Assembly: GCA_003483885.1 (NCBI GenBank)
Contig: DMXI01000184.1
Coordinates: 1 to 30,828, forward strand
Source: Microscillaceae bacterium
Lineage (GTDB): Bacteria > Bacteroidota > Bacteroidia > Cytophagales > Microscillaceae
DNA: 30,828 bases
Direction: 5' to 3'
In this document: positions 13,907 through 22,925 of the stretch, one piece after another
Layout of the letters: every line of letters starts with the position of its first letter
How positions within the stretch are numbered: position 1 is the first letter of the stretch
The notes under the pieces: model-generated
What the model was told of the DNA's origin: nothing
The model's database searches: none
Seen by the model: the letters and a program-made list of their open reading frames with translations, nothing else
Program-made: the position numbers and the translations under genes

Positions 13907-14959
13907 ATGCAAGTAGACTATTTGATCGTAGGACAAGGCATTGCAGGTACTACCCTTTCGTATACTTTACTACAGCAAGGCAAGCGGGTAATGGTAGTAG
14001 ATGCGCCTCACCCCAATACGTCTTCTAGAGTAGCAGGGGGCATTTGCAATCCTATTACTGGGCGTAAACTGGTAAAAACCTGGATGGCTGATGCGCTTTT
14101 TCCATTTTTGCAGAAGTTTTATCAGGATTTAGAACAAACGTTGCAAACACGCTTCTTTTACGATCGTCAGGTTTACCGCATTTTCAAAAGCATAGAACAA
14201 CAAAATCAATTGTTGGGCAAAAGTGCCGAAAAAGGCTGGGAACATTTCTTTAATACTGAAGTAGATAACCAACCTTATGCGGCGTTTATAGATAATTCGT
14301 TGGATGGCTGGGAAACCAAACAAGGTGCTTGGTTAGATACTGCGGCTTTAATCAATGCTTACGGCGAGTACCTCAAAGAAATCAATAGCTATCGGGAAGC
14401 TTTATTGGCTTACGACGATATAGAAGTAACCCCAGAAGGAGTACGCTGGAAAGATGTAGAAGCGCAGAAGCTAGTTTTTTGTCAGGGCATGGAAGGCAAA
14501 CACAATCCTTATTTTCAGGATTTACCATTTAGATTAGTCAAAGGAGAGCTGTTGCATATAAAAATAGCGCATCCTCCCTTGGAAAATATCATCACTCACG
14601 GTATTTTTATGCTGCCCCTGCCCGATACTGAAGGGGAATATTTGGTGGGTGCTACGTACGACTGGCAAGACCTCAGCAATACAACTACTGATAAGGCTCG
14701 AGATCAGTTACAAGCAAAGTTGGACAAATGGCTCAAACTGCCTTATGAAATATTGGGGCAACGTGCCGGGGTTCGCCCTGCTACTGCCGATCGTCGCCCA
14801 TTGATTGGTACAAGTCCAGCGCATCCTCAAATTGGCTTTTTTAATGGATTGGGCGCTAAGGGAGTATCGCTGGCTCCTTATTATGCGCATCATTTTGTAG
14901 CGCACCTGGAGCAAGGCACTACTTTACAAGCAGAAGTTGACATAAAACGATATAATTGA
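13907..14959 (+). CDS. FAD-dependent oxidoreductase (DAO family)
   Basis: A 350-residue cytoplasmic flavoenzyme. The N-terminal dinucleotide-binding motif is VDYLIVGQGIAGTTLSYTLL (GxGxxG at residues 9-14), followed by the second strand VMVVDAP and RVAGGICNPITGRK. The C-terminal GQRAGVRPATADRRPLIG, FFNGLGAKG and a small-residue helix complete the FAD site as in the D-amino-acid/glycine oxidase family. An amine or amino-acid oxidase-type reaction on a small substrate is likely; the substrate is unknown. The length is usual for the family. It has a promoter of its own, and the next gene follows 59 bases later. Confidence 0.82.
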   Translation: MQVDYLIVGQGIAGTTLSYTLLQQGKRVMVVDAPHPNTSSRVAGGICNPITGRKLVKTWMADALFPFLQKFYQDLEQTLQTRFFYDRQVYRIFKSIEQQNQLLGKSAEKGWEHFFNTEVDNQPYAAFIDNSLDGWETKQGAWLDTAALINAYGEYLKEINSYREALLAYDDIEVTPEGVRWKDVEAQKLVFCQGMEGKHNPYFQDLPFRLVKGELLHIKIAHPPLENIITHGIFMLPLPDTEGEYLVGATYDWQDLSNTTTDKARDQLQAKLDKWLKLPYEILGQRAGVRPATADRRPLIGTSPAHPQIGFFNGLGAKGVSLAPYYAHHFVAHLEQGTTLQAEVDIKRYN

Positions 14960-15018
14960 TATTCAAAAGTTAATCATAACACAAAGATCTCTTTAACACT
15001 TTCATTCATTACTCACTT

Positions 15019-18000
15019 ATGAAAGATTACTTAAAAAAACTAAAATATATAACGCTCATTACTCTTGTAGGCTGGTTCGTTGGACTTGTTCCTACAAATA
15101 CTTTGGCTCAAAATTCTAAGGTAAAATTTGGCAAAAACCGGGTACAATACAAACCATTCAACTGGCGGGTATTGAGTACCACCAATTTTGATATTTATTA
15201 TTATGACAATGGTGCTCGGATGGCCAATTTTGCTTCTTTGTTTTTAGAATCTCAATTTGACCGCATCACCGACGTTTTAGGCTATACTCCTTACGCCAAG
15301 ACCAAGGTTTTTGTATATAACTCTATTACTGATTTGCAGCAAAGCAATGTGGGGCTAGACAAAGATTTTGTGGGAAATGGTGGTAAAACCAATTTCTTTA
15401 AAGCGCAAGTAGAAGTACCCTACACTGGCAATGAAACCAAGTTTAAACGAGAGCTTAAGCTCGGGGTCTCGCAAATGTTTATCAATGAAATGATGTTTGG
15501 CGGAAGCCTCAAAGACATGCTACAGAGTTCCTACATTGGTAATTTTCCTGAGTGGTTTTTGGAAGGAGCGGCTGCTTATGTAGCCGAAGGCTGGAACCAG
15601 GAAATGGACAACTACATGCGTGATTTGTTTACCCATCGTAAGCGTCGCAATCCCAATATCACTTCTGGACAAGAAGCCGTTTATGTAGGACAATCGGTGT
15701 GGAACTTCATCGCTGAGAAATACAGCAAAACCAACATCTCCAACATTCTAAACCTGGCTCGAATTATCCGCAATGAAAAAAACAGTATTTCCAGTTCGTT
15801 GGGGATACGTTATCGTCAGTTTTTGCGCGCGTGGCGAAACTATTACCGTGACATGTCAAAAGTAGCCCAGGAAGGCACCGATGCCCCCGAGAAAGATTAC
15901 TCAGTACGACGTCGTAACCCAAAAGGATATTTGTATAACCAAATCAAGATTAGCCCTGATGGTAAATACCTGGCATACTCTGAAAACGTAAACGGAAAGT
16001 TCTGTGTAATTACCAAAAATCTGGAAACCAACAAACGAAAAATTATTTATAAAGGAGGATATTTGGCCATCTACCAGCGTTTCGACTATAACATTCCATT
16101 GATTGAATGGCAGGATGAACAAAGGCTCGCCATTATATACGCCCGCAAAGGAGAAACCAAGCTTACGGTTTATGATGTAGCGAACAAGAAACGGACCTTT
16201 GAGCGAGTTTGGTTTTTCTTTAATCACATTACCAGCTTCGATATCTCAAAAGACGGGAAGTGGCTGGTTTTGAGCGCTGACCGTAAAAATGATGTCCAAA
16301 TCAAAAGTGGGCAAAACGACCTGTACTTATTTGACATTGACAACTCTATCCTGAAAAAGCTCACCGATGATTACTTTGACGATATGAACCCGGTATTTAT
16401 AGGGAACTCTAATCGAAAGATTTTATTTTCTTCTAATCGTACTACTGATTCTTTGAAGAGAAACCGGGCGAATGATGTGGGAAATTTTGACGCAAACAAT
16501 GAAAATTTTGATATTTTCATTTATGATCCTGGTAAAAGCAAAAAGGCGGTACAACGCGTAACCTATACCCCTTCTAAAGAGGTAGCTCCAGTGCTATTGA
16601 GCAGAAATACGTTGCTTTATCTCAATAATGAAACAGGGATTTTTCAACTGTATAAGCACAACCTAAGTACTGGCAAAGTGACTCAGTTGACCAATTATAC
16701 CCAAAGTTTTGAGGCTTTTGATGCCAATAACTTCACCAAAGGATTGGCTTATCTGATGATTCGCAAGGGCAAATATTATGTCAATTACAAAAAGGGATTC
16801 AACTTTAGCCAATCTCCAGCAAGCGTTTATCAAACCGTGCGCAAGGACATGCTCAATAAGCGCTATTCTCAGCAAAATATTAATAATAAAACTAAGTTTC
16901 CAATCTCTAACCTGCCTGACAATAAGCCCGATAGTAGCAAAATAGTTGGGTACGGAGAAGACGAAGTAAATACCGATGACTATCAGTTTGACCCTGAGGT
17001 AATTAAGGAAATTCAAAAGAAAAACAACGTTATTGAGAAAATTGTAAATAATGTAAAGGATAGTAGCAATACCAGTGCTCAAAAGAAAATCAAAGTAAAA
17101 GGACCTTATGATTATGAGCCTCGTTTCCGAACCGAAAACGTAACTTCTACGGTAGAAATAGACCCGTTACGAGGTTGGGGAGTGGTACTGAACATCTCAA
17201 TGTCTGATATGTTGGAAAACCACAAGATTAACGGAGGGCTATTGTTCATTACCGATTTACGTAGCAGTACTTTCTTTGGTGAATATCAGTATTTGGGTAG
17301 CCGTTTAGATTATAAGTTCCGTTACGAAAAGGCCAATATCTTTTTGAACCGAGAGCCTGTACTACAGCGATACACCAAAAACTCGGTAGAGGCCACAGTT
17401 TCTTACCCATTTACCAATGTAAGCCGTATAAGTGCTACCCCATTTTACGCGGTGACTCAATTTACCAATTTACGCCCCAACCCAGTAGCTTTGGCCCAGC
17501 CCGAAGCCAATGTAAACTACGGTGGAGTAAGACTAGAGTATGTATATGATAATACAGTTTCACGTGGGTTGAATATTTTGGTAGGTACCCGAATCAAGGC
17601 TTCTTTTGAAAACTATGCAGGGTTGGGGGCTGCCGCCGAAAGCTTTAATCAATTTACGGTAGAGTTTAGAAAGTACATTCAAATTCACCGCGATTTGATA
17701 TTTGCCACACGTATTTCTTACGGCCAGTTTGGAGGAAATGCTCCCAAGCGCTATTTGCTGGGGGGAATGGATAACTGGATATTTAACCAAACCGACAACG
17801 GCGGTGAGGGTGACCCTTTAGCGGTTACTTCCAGTGATCAAAACAATAGCGACTTGTTATTTTTACAATTTGTAACCAGTATGCGAGGTTTCAATTATAA
17901 CAAGTTGTCGGGAACCAACTACATGTTGGGTAACTTTGAGTTACGTTTCCCTATTGTGAAGTACTTGTTTGGCAAGCGCATTACTTCTAACTTTTTCAAA

Positions 18001-18282
18001 AACCTTCAGTTCATTGGCTTCTTTGATGTGGGATCTGCCTGGACTGGTCCAAGTCCTTTAAACGAAGAAAACAGTTTGAATACCCGCCGAGTGGGTGCAC
18101 AACAAAGCCCTTTCAAAGCCATCGTAACTGATTTCAAAGATCCATTCATTAGTAGTTATGGATTGGGAGTACGTACGATGTTGTTAGGCTATTATGCCAA
18201 GCTAGATGTAGCCTGGGGTATCGAAAACGGCATTGTGGCTGACAAACCTCAGTTTTATATTACTTTTGGAAATGATTTTTAA
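15019..18282 (+). CDS. Outer-membrane protein: degenerate peptidase, TolB-like propeller, beta-barrel
   Basis: A 1087-residue exported protein. The signal peptide ends LAQ (residue 31). Residues 45-260 resemble the peptidase MA-like domain that opens this Cytophagales family (YKPFNWRVLSTTNFDIYYYD). At the expected HExxH position the sequence is SQMFINEMMF, although the later PEWFLEGAAAY is kept, so the domain is probably not catalytic. About 300-600 carry TolB/PD40-type blade repeats (ISPDGKYLAYSE, ISKDGKWLVLSAD, ILFSSNRTTDS). After a charged linker (about 620-710), the last 370 residues are amphipathic strands of a BamA/surface-antigen-like barrel ending FYITFGNDF, with the terminal Phe expected of an outer-membrane barrel. 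An envelope-biogenesis or surface-binding role is inferred. Confidence 0.75.
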   Translation: MKDYLKKLKYITLITLVGWFVGLVPTNTLAQNSKVKFGKNRVQYKPFNWRVLSTTNFDIYYYDNGARMANFASLFLESQFDRITDVLGYTPYAKTKVFVYNSITDLQQSNVGLDKDFVGNGGKTNFFKAQVEVPYTGNETKFKRELKLGVSQMFINEMMFGGSLKDMLQSSYIGNFPEWFLEGAAAYVAEGWNQEMDNYMRDLFTHRKRRNPNITSGQEAVYVGQSVWNFIAEKYSKTNISNILNLARIIRNEKNSISSSLGIRYRQFLRAWRNYYRDMSKVAQEGTDAPEKDYSVRRRNPKGYLYNQIKISPDGKYLAYSENVNGKFCVITKNLETNKRKIIYKGGYLAIYQRFDYNIPLIEWQDEQRLAIIYARKGETKLTVYDVANKKRTFERVWFFFNHITSFDISKDGKWLVLSADRKNDVQIKSGQNDLYLFDIDNSILKKLTDDYFDDMNPVFIGNSNRKILFSSNRTTDSLKRNRANDVGNFDANNENFDIFIYDPGKSKKAVQRVTYTPSKEVAPVLLSRNTLLYLNNETGIFQLYKHNLSTGKVTQLTNYTQSFEAFDANNFTKGLAYLMIRKGKYYVNYKKGFNFSQSPASVYQTVRKDMLNKRYSQQNINNKTKFPISNLPDNKPDSSKIVGYGEDEVNTDDYQFDPEVIKEIQKKNNVIEKIVNNVKDSSNTSAQKKIKVKGPYDYEPRFRTENVTSTVEIDPLRGWGVVLNISMSDMLENHKINGGLLFITDLRSSTFFGEYQYLGSRLDYKFRYEKANIFLNREPVLQRYTKNSVEATVSYPFTNVSRISATPFYAVTQFTNLRPNPVALAQPEANVNYGGVRLEYVYDNTVSRGLNILVGTRIKASFENYAGLGAAAESFNQFTVEFRKYIQIHRDLIFATRISYGQFGGNAPKRYLLGGMDNWIFNQTDNGGEGDPLAVTSSDQNNSDLLFLQFVTSMRGFNYNKLSGTNYMLGNFELRFPIVKYLFGKRITSNFFKNLQFIGFFDVGSAWTGPSPLNEENSLNTRRVGAQQSPFKAIVTDFKDPFISSYGLGVRTMLLGYYAKLDVAWGIENGIVADKPQFYITFGNDF

Positions 18283-18289
18283 TGAATTC

Positions 18290-18339
18290 AATGGTTAAAT
18301 TGTCATATTGCTGCATTGTGATTTGATAATTTAACCATT
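18290..18339. terminator. 12-base inverted repeat after the barrel protein gene
   Basis: AATGGTTAAATT (18290-18301) and AATTTAACCATT (18328-18339) are exact reverse complements, and the arms extend further with GTCA/TGAT using one G-U pair. A T-rich stretch follows (CTATTTTTAA). It sits just before the SpoU gene start, so it may be a leader element rather than a terminator. A related TTCAATGGTT hairpin lies at 30097-30156. Confidence 0.45.
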
Positions 18340-18352
18340 ACTATTTTTAATC

Positions 18353-18880
18353 ATGCGAAAGCTGCTCAACGAAGAACTGGATCGCCTCTCTGTAGAAGAT
18401 TTTAAAACTACCGCCAAAAAACCAATCATTGTCATTTTAGACAATATCAGGAGTATGCACAATGTAGGCTCCGCTTTTCGCACGAGCGATGCCTTTTTGG
18501 TAGAGAAGATATACTTGTGTGGCATTACCGCTCAACCACCCCACCGGGAAATTCAAAAAACAGCCTTAGGTGCCACTGAGTCAGTTACCTGGGCTCACGC
18601 CGAAAGCACCCTTGACCTGATAAAACAACTCCAAAACGATGGTTGGAAAGTAGCTGCCATTGAGCAAGCCGATGAAAGTCTTTCGCTGGAAAAGTATGAC
18701 TTTGTAACTGATGAAAAATACGCTTTTGTATTTGGCAACGAGGTATTTGGAGTGGCGGAAGAAGTAGTACAACAAGCCGATTTTTGCCTCGAAATCCCTC
18801 AATTTGGCACCAAGCATTCCTTGAATATTTCGGTCAGCATGGGCGTAGTCATTTGGGATTACTTCAGTAAAACTATCTAG
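18353..18880 (+). CDS. SpoU/TrmH-family RNA 2'-O-methyltransferase
   Basis: A 175-residue SPOUT-class enzyme that transfers methyl from S-adenosylmethionine to the ribose 2'-OH of tRNA or rRNA, working as a dimer through a trefoil knot. All three family motifs are intact: motif 1 DNIRSMHNVGSAFRTSDAF (30-48) with Asn37 and Arg43, motif 2 FVFGNEVFGV (125-134), and motif 3 EIPQFGTKHSLNISVSMGVV (147-166). It is the short form, without an N-terminal RNA-binding extension. The exact RNA position modified cannot be told from the sequence. The start ATG follows a strong inverted repeat by 13 bases. Confidence 0.9.
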   Translation: MRKLLNEELDRLSVEDFKTTAKKPIIVILDNIRSMHNVGSAFRTSDAFLVEKIYLCGITAQPPHREIQKTALGATESVTWAHAESTLDLIKQLQNDGWKVAAIEQADESLSLEKYDFVTDEKYAFVFGNEVFGVAEEVVQQADFCLEIPQFGTKHSLNISVSMGVVIWDYFSKTI

Positions 18881-19073
18881 CAATACCTCTCACGCTTTTC
18901 TTTTTGGTAGTCATTCCCTTTAAGCTTTTGTACTGGTGTCAACCTAAAGCTGTATAAATAAAAGATGAAATATAACTTTACCTTCAAATAGGTGTTATTT
19001 TTGATACAATCAAGATTCAAAATACTTTCTGCGATAAAAAAACACTTTTGATTTTTTTATTAAGGGGAAATTC

Positions 19074-19081
19074 TAACTTTG
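19074..19081 (+). promoter_or_regulatory. -7 element of the glutamate dehydrogenase gene
   Basis: TAACTTTG is an exact TAnnTTTG element 41 bases before the chosen ATG at 19123. TTTTG at 19046-19050 is a possible -33 element, though the 23-base spacer is a little long. Because this lies within the open frame upstream, it supports the ATG at 19123 over earlier starts. Confidence 0.4.
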
Positions 19082-19122
19082 AACTCGAACTTGAAAAATC
19101 TCAAACTTTTACAAACACACGT

Positions 19123-20487
19123 ATGAGTAAACATTTCAAACACTACGATAGCTATGTAACTTTCATGGATAAGGTGAAAGCCAAAAATCCACACGAACCC
19201 GAATTTATTCAGGCAGTTGACGAAGTGGCCAGAGACATACTACCTTTTGAGGAAGAAAATACAGATTATAAAGGGGTAAAGTTTTTTACCCGTATGATTG
19301 AACCCGAACGCGTTTTTATTTTTAGGGTTCCCTGGATAGACGACAACGGTATTTTCCAATTGAATCGTGGATATCGAGTACAAATGAATAGTGCGATTGG
19401 GCCTTATAAAGGTGGGTTGCGTTTTCACCCTTCGGTAAACTTGAGCATTTTGAAGTTTTTGGCTTTTGAGCAAGTATTTAAAAACAGCTTGACAACCCTA
19501 CCGCTGGGTGGTGGTAAAGGAGGCTCTGACTTTGACCCTAAAGGCAAATCAGACAACGAAATTATGCGATTCTGCCAGAGTTTTATGACTGAGCTAAGCA
19601 AATACATCGGAAACAACGCTGATGTTCCTGCGGGAGACATTGGTGTAGGTAGCCGCGAAATTGGGTATATGTTTGGCCAGTATAAGCGTATCAAAGGGAT
19701 ATACACCGGGGTACTTACTGGAAAAGGCCTGAGCTATGGAGGTAGTTTGATTCGTTCGGAGGCTACTGGTTATGGCAATGTGTATTTTTCATTGAATATG
19801 CTTGAGCGCAACAACATAGACATTGCCGGGAAAGTCTGTACCGTGTCTGGTTCAGGAAACGTGGCTCAATATACTACTCAAAAGTTGATTGAGCTAGGAG
19901 CCAAAGTAGTGACCTTGTCTGATTCGGGTGGAACCATTTATGATAAAGCTGGCATTGACGAAGAAAAACTGGCTTATGTAATGGAGCTGAAAAATGAGCG
20001 TCGAGGCCGTATCAAAGAATATATCCAAAAATATCCAGACGCTGAATATTACCCTGGTGCTCGCCCTTGGGCAATACCTTGTGACCTGGCTTACCCATCA
20101 GCCACTCAAAACGAGTTGCATGGAGAGGATGCTGCCACTTTAGTAAAAAATGGTTGTAAAGGAGTGTTTGAAGGTGCCAATATGCCTTGCACCCCCAATG
20201 CCATTGAAGTATTCCGCGAATACAAAACTTTGTATGCTCCTGGTAAAGCCTCTAATGCAGGTGGAGTAGCTACTTCTGGCCTGGAAATGTCGCAAAACTC
20301 ATTACGTTTGTCTTGGACGCGCGAAGAAGTAGATCAACGCCTCAAAGAAATCATGGGCCGTATTCATGAACAATGTGCCATTTATGGTGAAGATAAGGAA
20401 AGTGGCCATGTAGATTATCTTACCGGAGCCAACATTGCTGGATTTGTAAAAGTAGCCGATGCTATGATGGCACAAGGGCTGGTATAG
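19123..20487 (+). CDS. gdhA: Glutamate dehydrogenase
   Basis: A 454-residue enzyme that interconverts 2-oxoglutarate plus ammonia and glutamate with NAD(P)H, a central nitrogen assimilation step in the cytoplasm. The hexameric family-I landmarks are complete: YKGGLRFHPSVN (95-106) with the substrate lysine, LPLGGGKGGSDFDPKG (127-142) with the catalytic lysine, NNADVPAGDIGVGSREIGYM (164-183), and the Rossmann motif VSGSGNVAQ (241-249). The C-terminal AGGVATSGLEMSQNS is also typical. NADP specificity is likely for this type but not proven. The frame is open 25 codons upstream to a TTG, but a -7 element lies in that stretch and the family N-terminus begins at MSKHF. A terminator follows, so it is probably monocistronic. 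Confidence 0.95.
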   Translation: MSKHFKHYDSYVTFMDKVKAKNPHEPEFIQAVDEVARDILPFEEENTDYKGVKFFTRMIEPERVFIFRVPWIDDNGIFQLNRGYRVQMNSAIGPYKGGLRFHPSVNLSILKFLAFEQVFKNSLTTLPLGGGKGGSDFDPKGKSDNEIMRFCQSFMTELSKYIGNNADVPAGDIGVGSREIGYMFGQYKRIKGIYTGVLTGKGLSYGGSLIRSEATGYGNVYFSLNMLERNNIDIAGKVCTVSGSGNVAQYTTQKLIELGAKVVTLSDSGGTIYDKAGIDEEKLAYVMELKNERRGRIKEYIQKYPDAEYYPGARPWAIPCDLAYPSATQNELHGEDAATLVKNGCKGVFEGANMPCTPNAIEVFREYKTLYAPGKASNAGGVATSGLEMSQNSLRLSWTREEVDQRLKEIMGRIHEQCAIYGEDKESGHVDYLTGANIAGFVKVADAMMAQGLV

Positions 20488-20511
20488 ATTTATCTATTTT
20501 TTAAAATATTT

Positions 20512-20544
20512 ACGGCTTTTATCTTCGGGTAAAGGCCGTTTTTT
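20512..20544 (+). terminator. Rho-independent terminator of gdhA
   Basis: ACGGCTTTTATC (20512-20523) pairs with GGTAAAGGCCGT (20528-20539) through 12 pairs, two of them G-U, around a TTCG tetraloop closed by C-G, and a T-run follows (20539-20544). All parts of an intrinsic terminator are present. Confidence 0.85.
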
Positions 20545-20630
20545 GTTAACTTTAGTCAAGCGTTATTGTCAACAACTTGCCTTGATCCGACGTATTGGAT
20601 GAAACATCAGGAAATCAAACTTGCAACCAA

Positions 20631-21134
20631 ATGGAACTTATTGGCATTCTTATCTTACTGTATATCTTTCTTTGCTGTTATACCCTATTCATTTGGGTAA
20701 CATTGGTCAATCGCATCCGGCAAAAACGATACAATGAGGCCATTTATCGTTCACTAGGCTTTTTGGTACTGTACGGCTTATCTATATCGCCTTTTTTACT
20801 ATTGGCTTCTATAGCAGACGTTCACCCTATCAATGTGGTCTTAGCCTCCTCTATATTTTTAATCATAGCCAGCTTATTTAGTACCAGCACACCCAAGACC
20901 ACTAAAAACACCTCGATCATTGTTCCTTACCAACCCATTACTCTCGAAGAGGTCGCTGAAATCACTACGCCAGTTCCTACTGATTTTGCTCCTAAAGCTC
21001 TAGTAGCTCCTCGAGAAATCAAGCTGTTGGAACAACAATCTGACTTATTATGGAGTAATTATGTCTCTACTTTTCCTGAAAAGTTTTGGCAAGATTATGA
21101 AAAGGTACTGATACAGATGAAAAGCTTACATTAA
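20631..21134 (+). CDS. Tandem membrane-protein family, member 1
   Basis: Family not recognised. A 167-residue protein with three predicted membrane helices (about 5-27, 43-60 and 65-83). Between the first and second is a basic stretch (NRIRQKRYNEAIYR); after the third comes a Pro/Thr-rich linker, then a C-terminal helical segment with the signature EIKLLEQQSDLLWSNYVST...FWQDYEKVLIQMKSL. The next three genes share this plan. The start is the ATG at 20631, matching MELIG with MEFLN of member 2, rather than one 12 codons earlier. The gene is the first of the four and follows the gdhA terminator, so a promoter should lie in 20545-20630. Function is unknown. Confidence 0.65.
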   Translation: MELIGILILLYIFLCCYTLFIWVTLVNRIRQKRYNEAIYRSLGFLVLYGLSISPFLLLASIADVHPINVVLASSIFLIIASLFSTSTPKTTKNTSIIVPYQPITLEEVAEITTPVPTDFAPKALVAPREIKLLEQQSDLLWSNYVSTFPEKFWQDYEKVLIQMKSLH

Positions 21135-21217
21135 GTGTCCATTTCACTTCATAATATATCAACATTCTAACTTTTCAATCGTATTAACTTCGATCATGTA
21201 ATCAAACTTAAATGTAT

Positions 21218-21700
21218 ATGGAATTTCTCAACACTTTGCTTTATTGTGCCATCGCTTTCTATACCGTTAAACTTTGGGTATCATTGATCAGTCGACTCCG
21301 GCAAAAACAGTATCAAGCCGCCCTTTCTCGTTTTATAGGCTTTGTACCACTATATGGCATTTCCATGCTCCCATTATTAGTACTATCTCGTGTTCCATTA
21401 GCAAACGTTCTGATAGGGTCTATTGTGTTTCTAGCCATCATCGCAACCCTTTTTAGTAAAGACACTCCCTCTAAACCATTACAATTTGGTAGCTTTAGCA
21501 CCTCGGCTATTTCTTCGCCTACTCAAAGCAATGAAGTATCTTTTTTTCAACAAAAGCCAGTAGCAGACCCACAAGAGATAAAGGTATTAGAAGAAGAATC
21601 AGCGCATTTATGGCGCAACTACGCTACTTCGCAGGATCAAAACTTTTGGGAAGATTATGAGAAGGTTTTAGTAAAAATGAAAAGCCTTAGTGATGCTTAA
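21218..21700 (+). CDS. Tandem membrane-protein family, member 2
   Basis: A 160-residue protein, the closest relative of member 1. The shared segments are W-V-(T/S)-L-(V/I)-(N/S)-R-(I/L)-R-Q-K-(R/Q)-Y with the following R-x-(L/I)-G-F-x-x-L-Y-G-(L/I)-S helix, three membrane segments, and the C-terminus EIKVLEEESAHLWRNYAT...FWEDYEKVLVKMKSL. The linker (80-120) is Ser/Pro/Gln-rich and not conserved. The ATG at 21218 is chosen by alignment with member 1; another ATG is two codons earlier. It is 83 bases after member 1 and 14 bases before member 3, consistent with one transcript. Confidence 0.65.
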   Translation: MEFLNTLLYCAIAFYTVKLWVSLISRLRQKQYQAALSRFIGFVPLYGISMLPLLVLSRVPLANVLIGSIVFLAIIATLFSKDTPSKPLQFGSFSTSAISSPTQSNEVSFFQQKPVADPQEIKVLEEESAHLWRNYATSQDQNFWEDYEKVLVKMKSLSDA

Positions 21701-21714
21701 AATTGTATGATCGT

Positions 21715-22251
21715 ATGGAATCAAAGTTTTTTGCTATTAGAGAATACATATCCAGTATCGACGATTTTATTCTCTTACTCATCTTATTGGTTGTGCTTAA
21801 TGGAGTAGTAATTTGGTCATTCAATTCCTGGAGACAATGTATACTCAACCTCCGCCAACGAAAGTGGAAAAACGTCATTTTTTATTTTTGGCTCTCACTT
21901 TTGCTCGGTGCTATGTCGTTGCCTTGGTATATTTTTATCTTCCTGCCTCATATGTTGGGGGTACTCCTCAGTATCTTAATAGCCATTCTTACCTATAGAG
22001 CCGCGAAAGAGCCTATCGCATCTTCTCCCAAAACATCGGCCAGCACTGATTTGCCTTTGTTGGATATTTACAGCTACGCGCCACCTGCTTTGCCTCAGCC
22101 TATGCCTCAGCAAGCAGTACCCATTAGCAAATTGATGGCACTCGAGAAAAAAGCCAATGTTCTTTGGAAAAACTATTCCAATAACGATGAAAACTACTTT
22201 TGGAAAAAGTATGAGCAATTGTTAGAAAAGTCACTCAATCAATCCAAATGA
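21715..22251 (+). CDS. Tandem membrane-protein family, member 3
   Basis: A 178-residue, more divergent member. It has an extra N-terminal segment (MESKFFAIREYISSIDDF), then three predicted membrane helices with the intervening basic ILNLRQRKWKNVI, a Pro-rich linker (APPALPQPMPQQAVP), and the C-terminal signature LMALEKKANVLWKNY...YFWKKYEQLLEKSL. The frame begins at a TTG four codons upstream; the ATG at 21715 is preferred. It starts 14 bases after the stop of member 2, so translation is probably coupled. Confidence 0.62.
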   Translation: MESKFFAIREYISSIDDFILLLILLVVLNGVVIWSFNSWRQCILNLRQRKWKNVIFYFWLSLLLGAMSLPWYIFIFLPHMLGVLLSILIAILTYRAAKEPIASSPKTSASTDLPLLDIYSYAPPALPQPMPQQAVPISKLMALEKKANVLWKNYSNNDENYFWKKYEQLLEKSLNQSK

Positions 22252-22323
22252 TAAAGGATAACCTAATGATGTTTTTGCCGTATTTACCAAAAGTGATCAC
22301 CTAAAAAAACTCCTAACCATTTA

Positions 22324-22884
22324 ATGCTCATTACCTCCTTCGTTTTTTCTGCGCTTATTTCATTACTTCCCATGTCAATATTTGTCATCCCCAATTGGGG
22401 ATCAATTTTGCATGACATTTCCCAACGCAATTTTGGAAGACTCCCTCCCACTATTCTGGCATTTACCCTAGGATTAGGCGTATCTTCATATCCTTGGTTT
22501 TTGTTTTTTCCCGATCATACCCAAACACTCCTCATCATTTTAGGTGTAGCACTAGGCATCAATATCCTCTTTTTCTGGTATGTATATGTGGCAAAACCAC
22601 GACGAGTTCGCTTTAAGCTTCCTAAACGAAAGATAAACCTCAAACAGAACTTGGGAGTATTTTGGAAAAACCTCCAAACACTCCCTCAAAAGGTTACTAA
22701 TGCCTACATAAGCCTCAAAACATCCATAAAAAACAAGAAAAGGATGAAAGCTTTGGCCAAACAGCAAACCAGAAATGAAAAAGCCAAGGTTTTATGGGCA
22801 ACTTTTGATGAGCAAAATGCAGAGCACTTTTGGAAAACCTATGACAGGCTACTGAAACAAACCCATAAGCGCAAAGTCAAGTAA
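22324..22884 (+). CDS. Tandem membrane-protein family, member 4
   Basis: A 186-residue, most divergent member. Three hydrophobic helices (about 3-22, 43-62 and 66-90) are separated by HDISQRNFGRLPP, the counterpart of the basic loop. The linker is replaced by a strongly basic stretch (KPRRVRFKLPKRK and KTSIKNKKRMKALAKQQ). The C-terminal signature survives: EKAKVLWATFDEQNAEHFWK, then TYDRLLKQ. It is 72 bases after member 3 and is the last of the array; the next gene is on the other strand. The basic linker could bind nucleic acid, acidic lipid or an acidic partner. Confidence 0.6.
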   Translation: MLITSFVFSALISLLPMSIFVIPNWGSILHDISQRNFGRLPPTILAFTLGLGVSSYPWFLFFPDHTQTLLIILGVALGINILFFWYVYVAKPRRVRFKLPKRKINLKQNLGVFWKNLQTLPQKVTNAYISLKTSIKNKKRMKALAKQQTRNEKAKVLWATFDEQNAEHFWKTYDRLLKQTHKRKVK

Positions 22885-22925
22885 CAATGCCTTTGAGTTT
22901 ATTTTGCTATACTTCTGCTATATGA

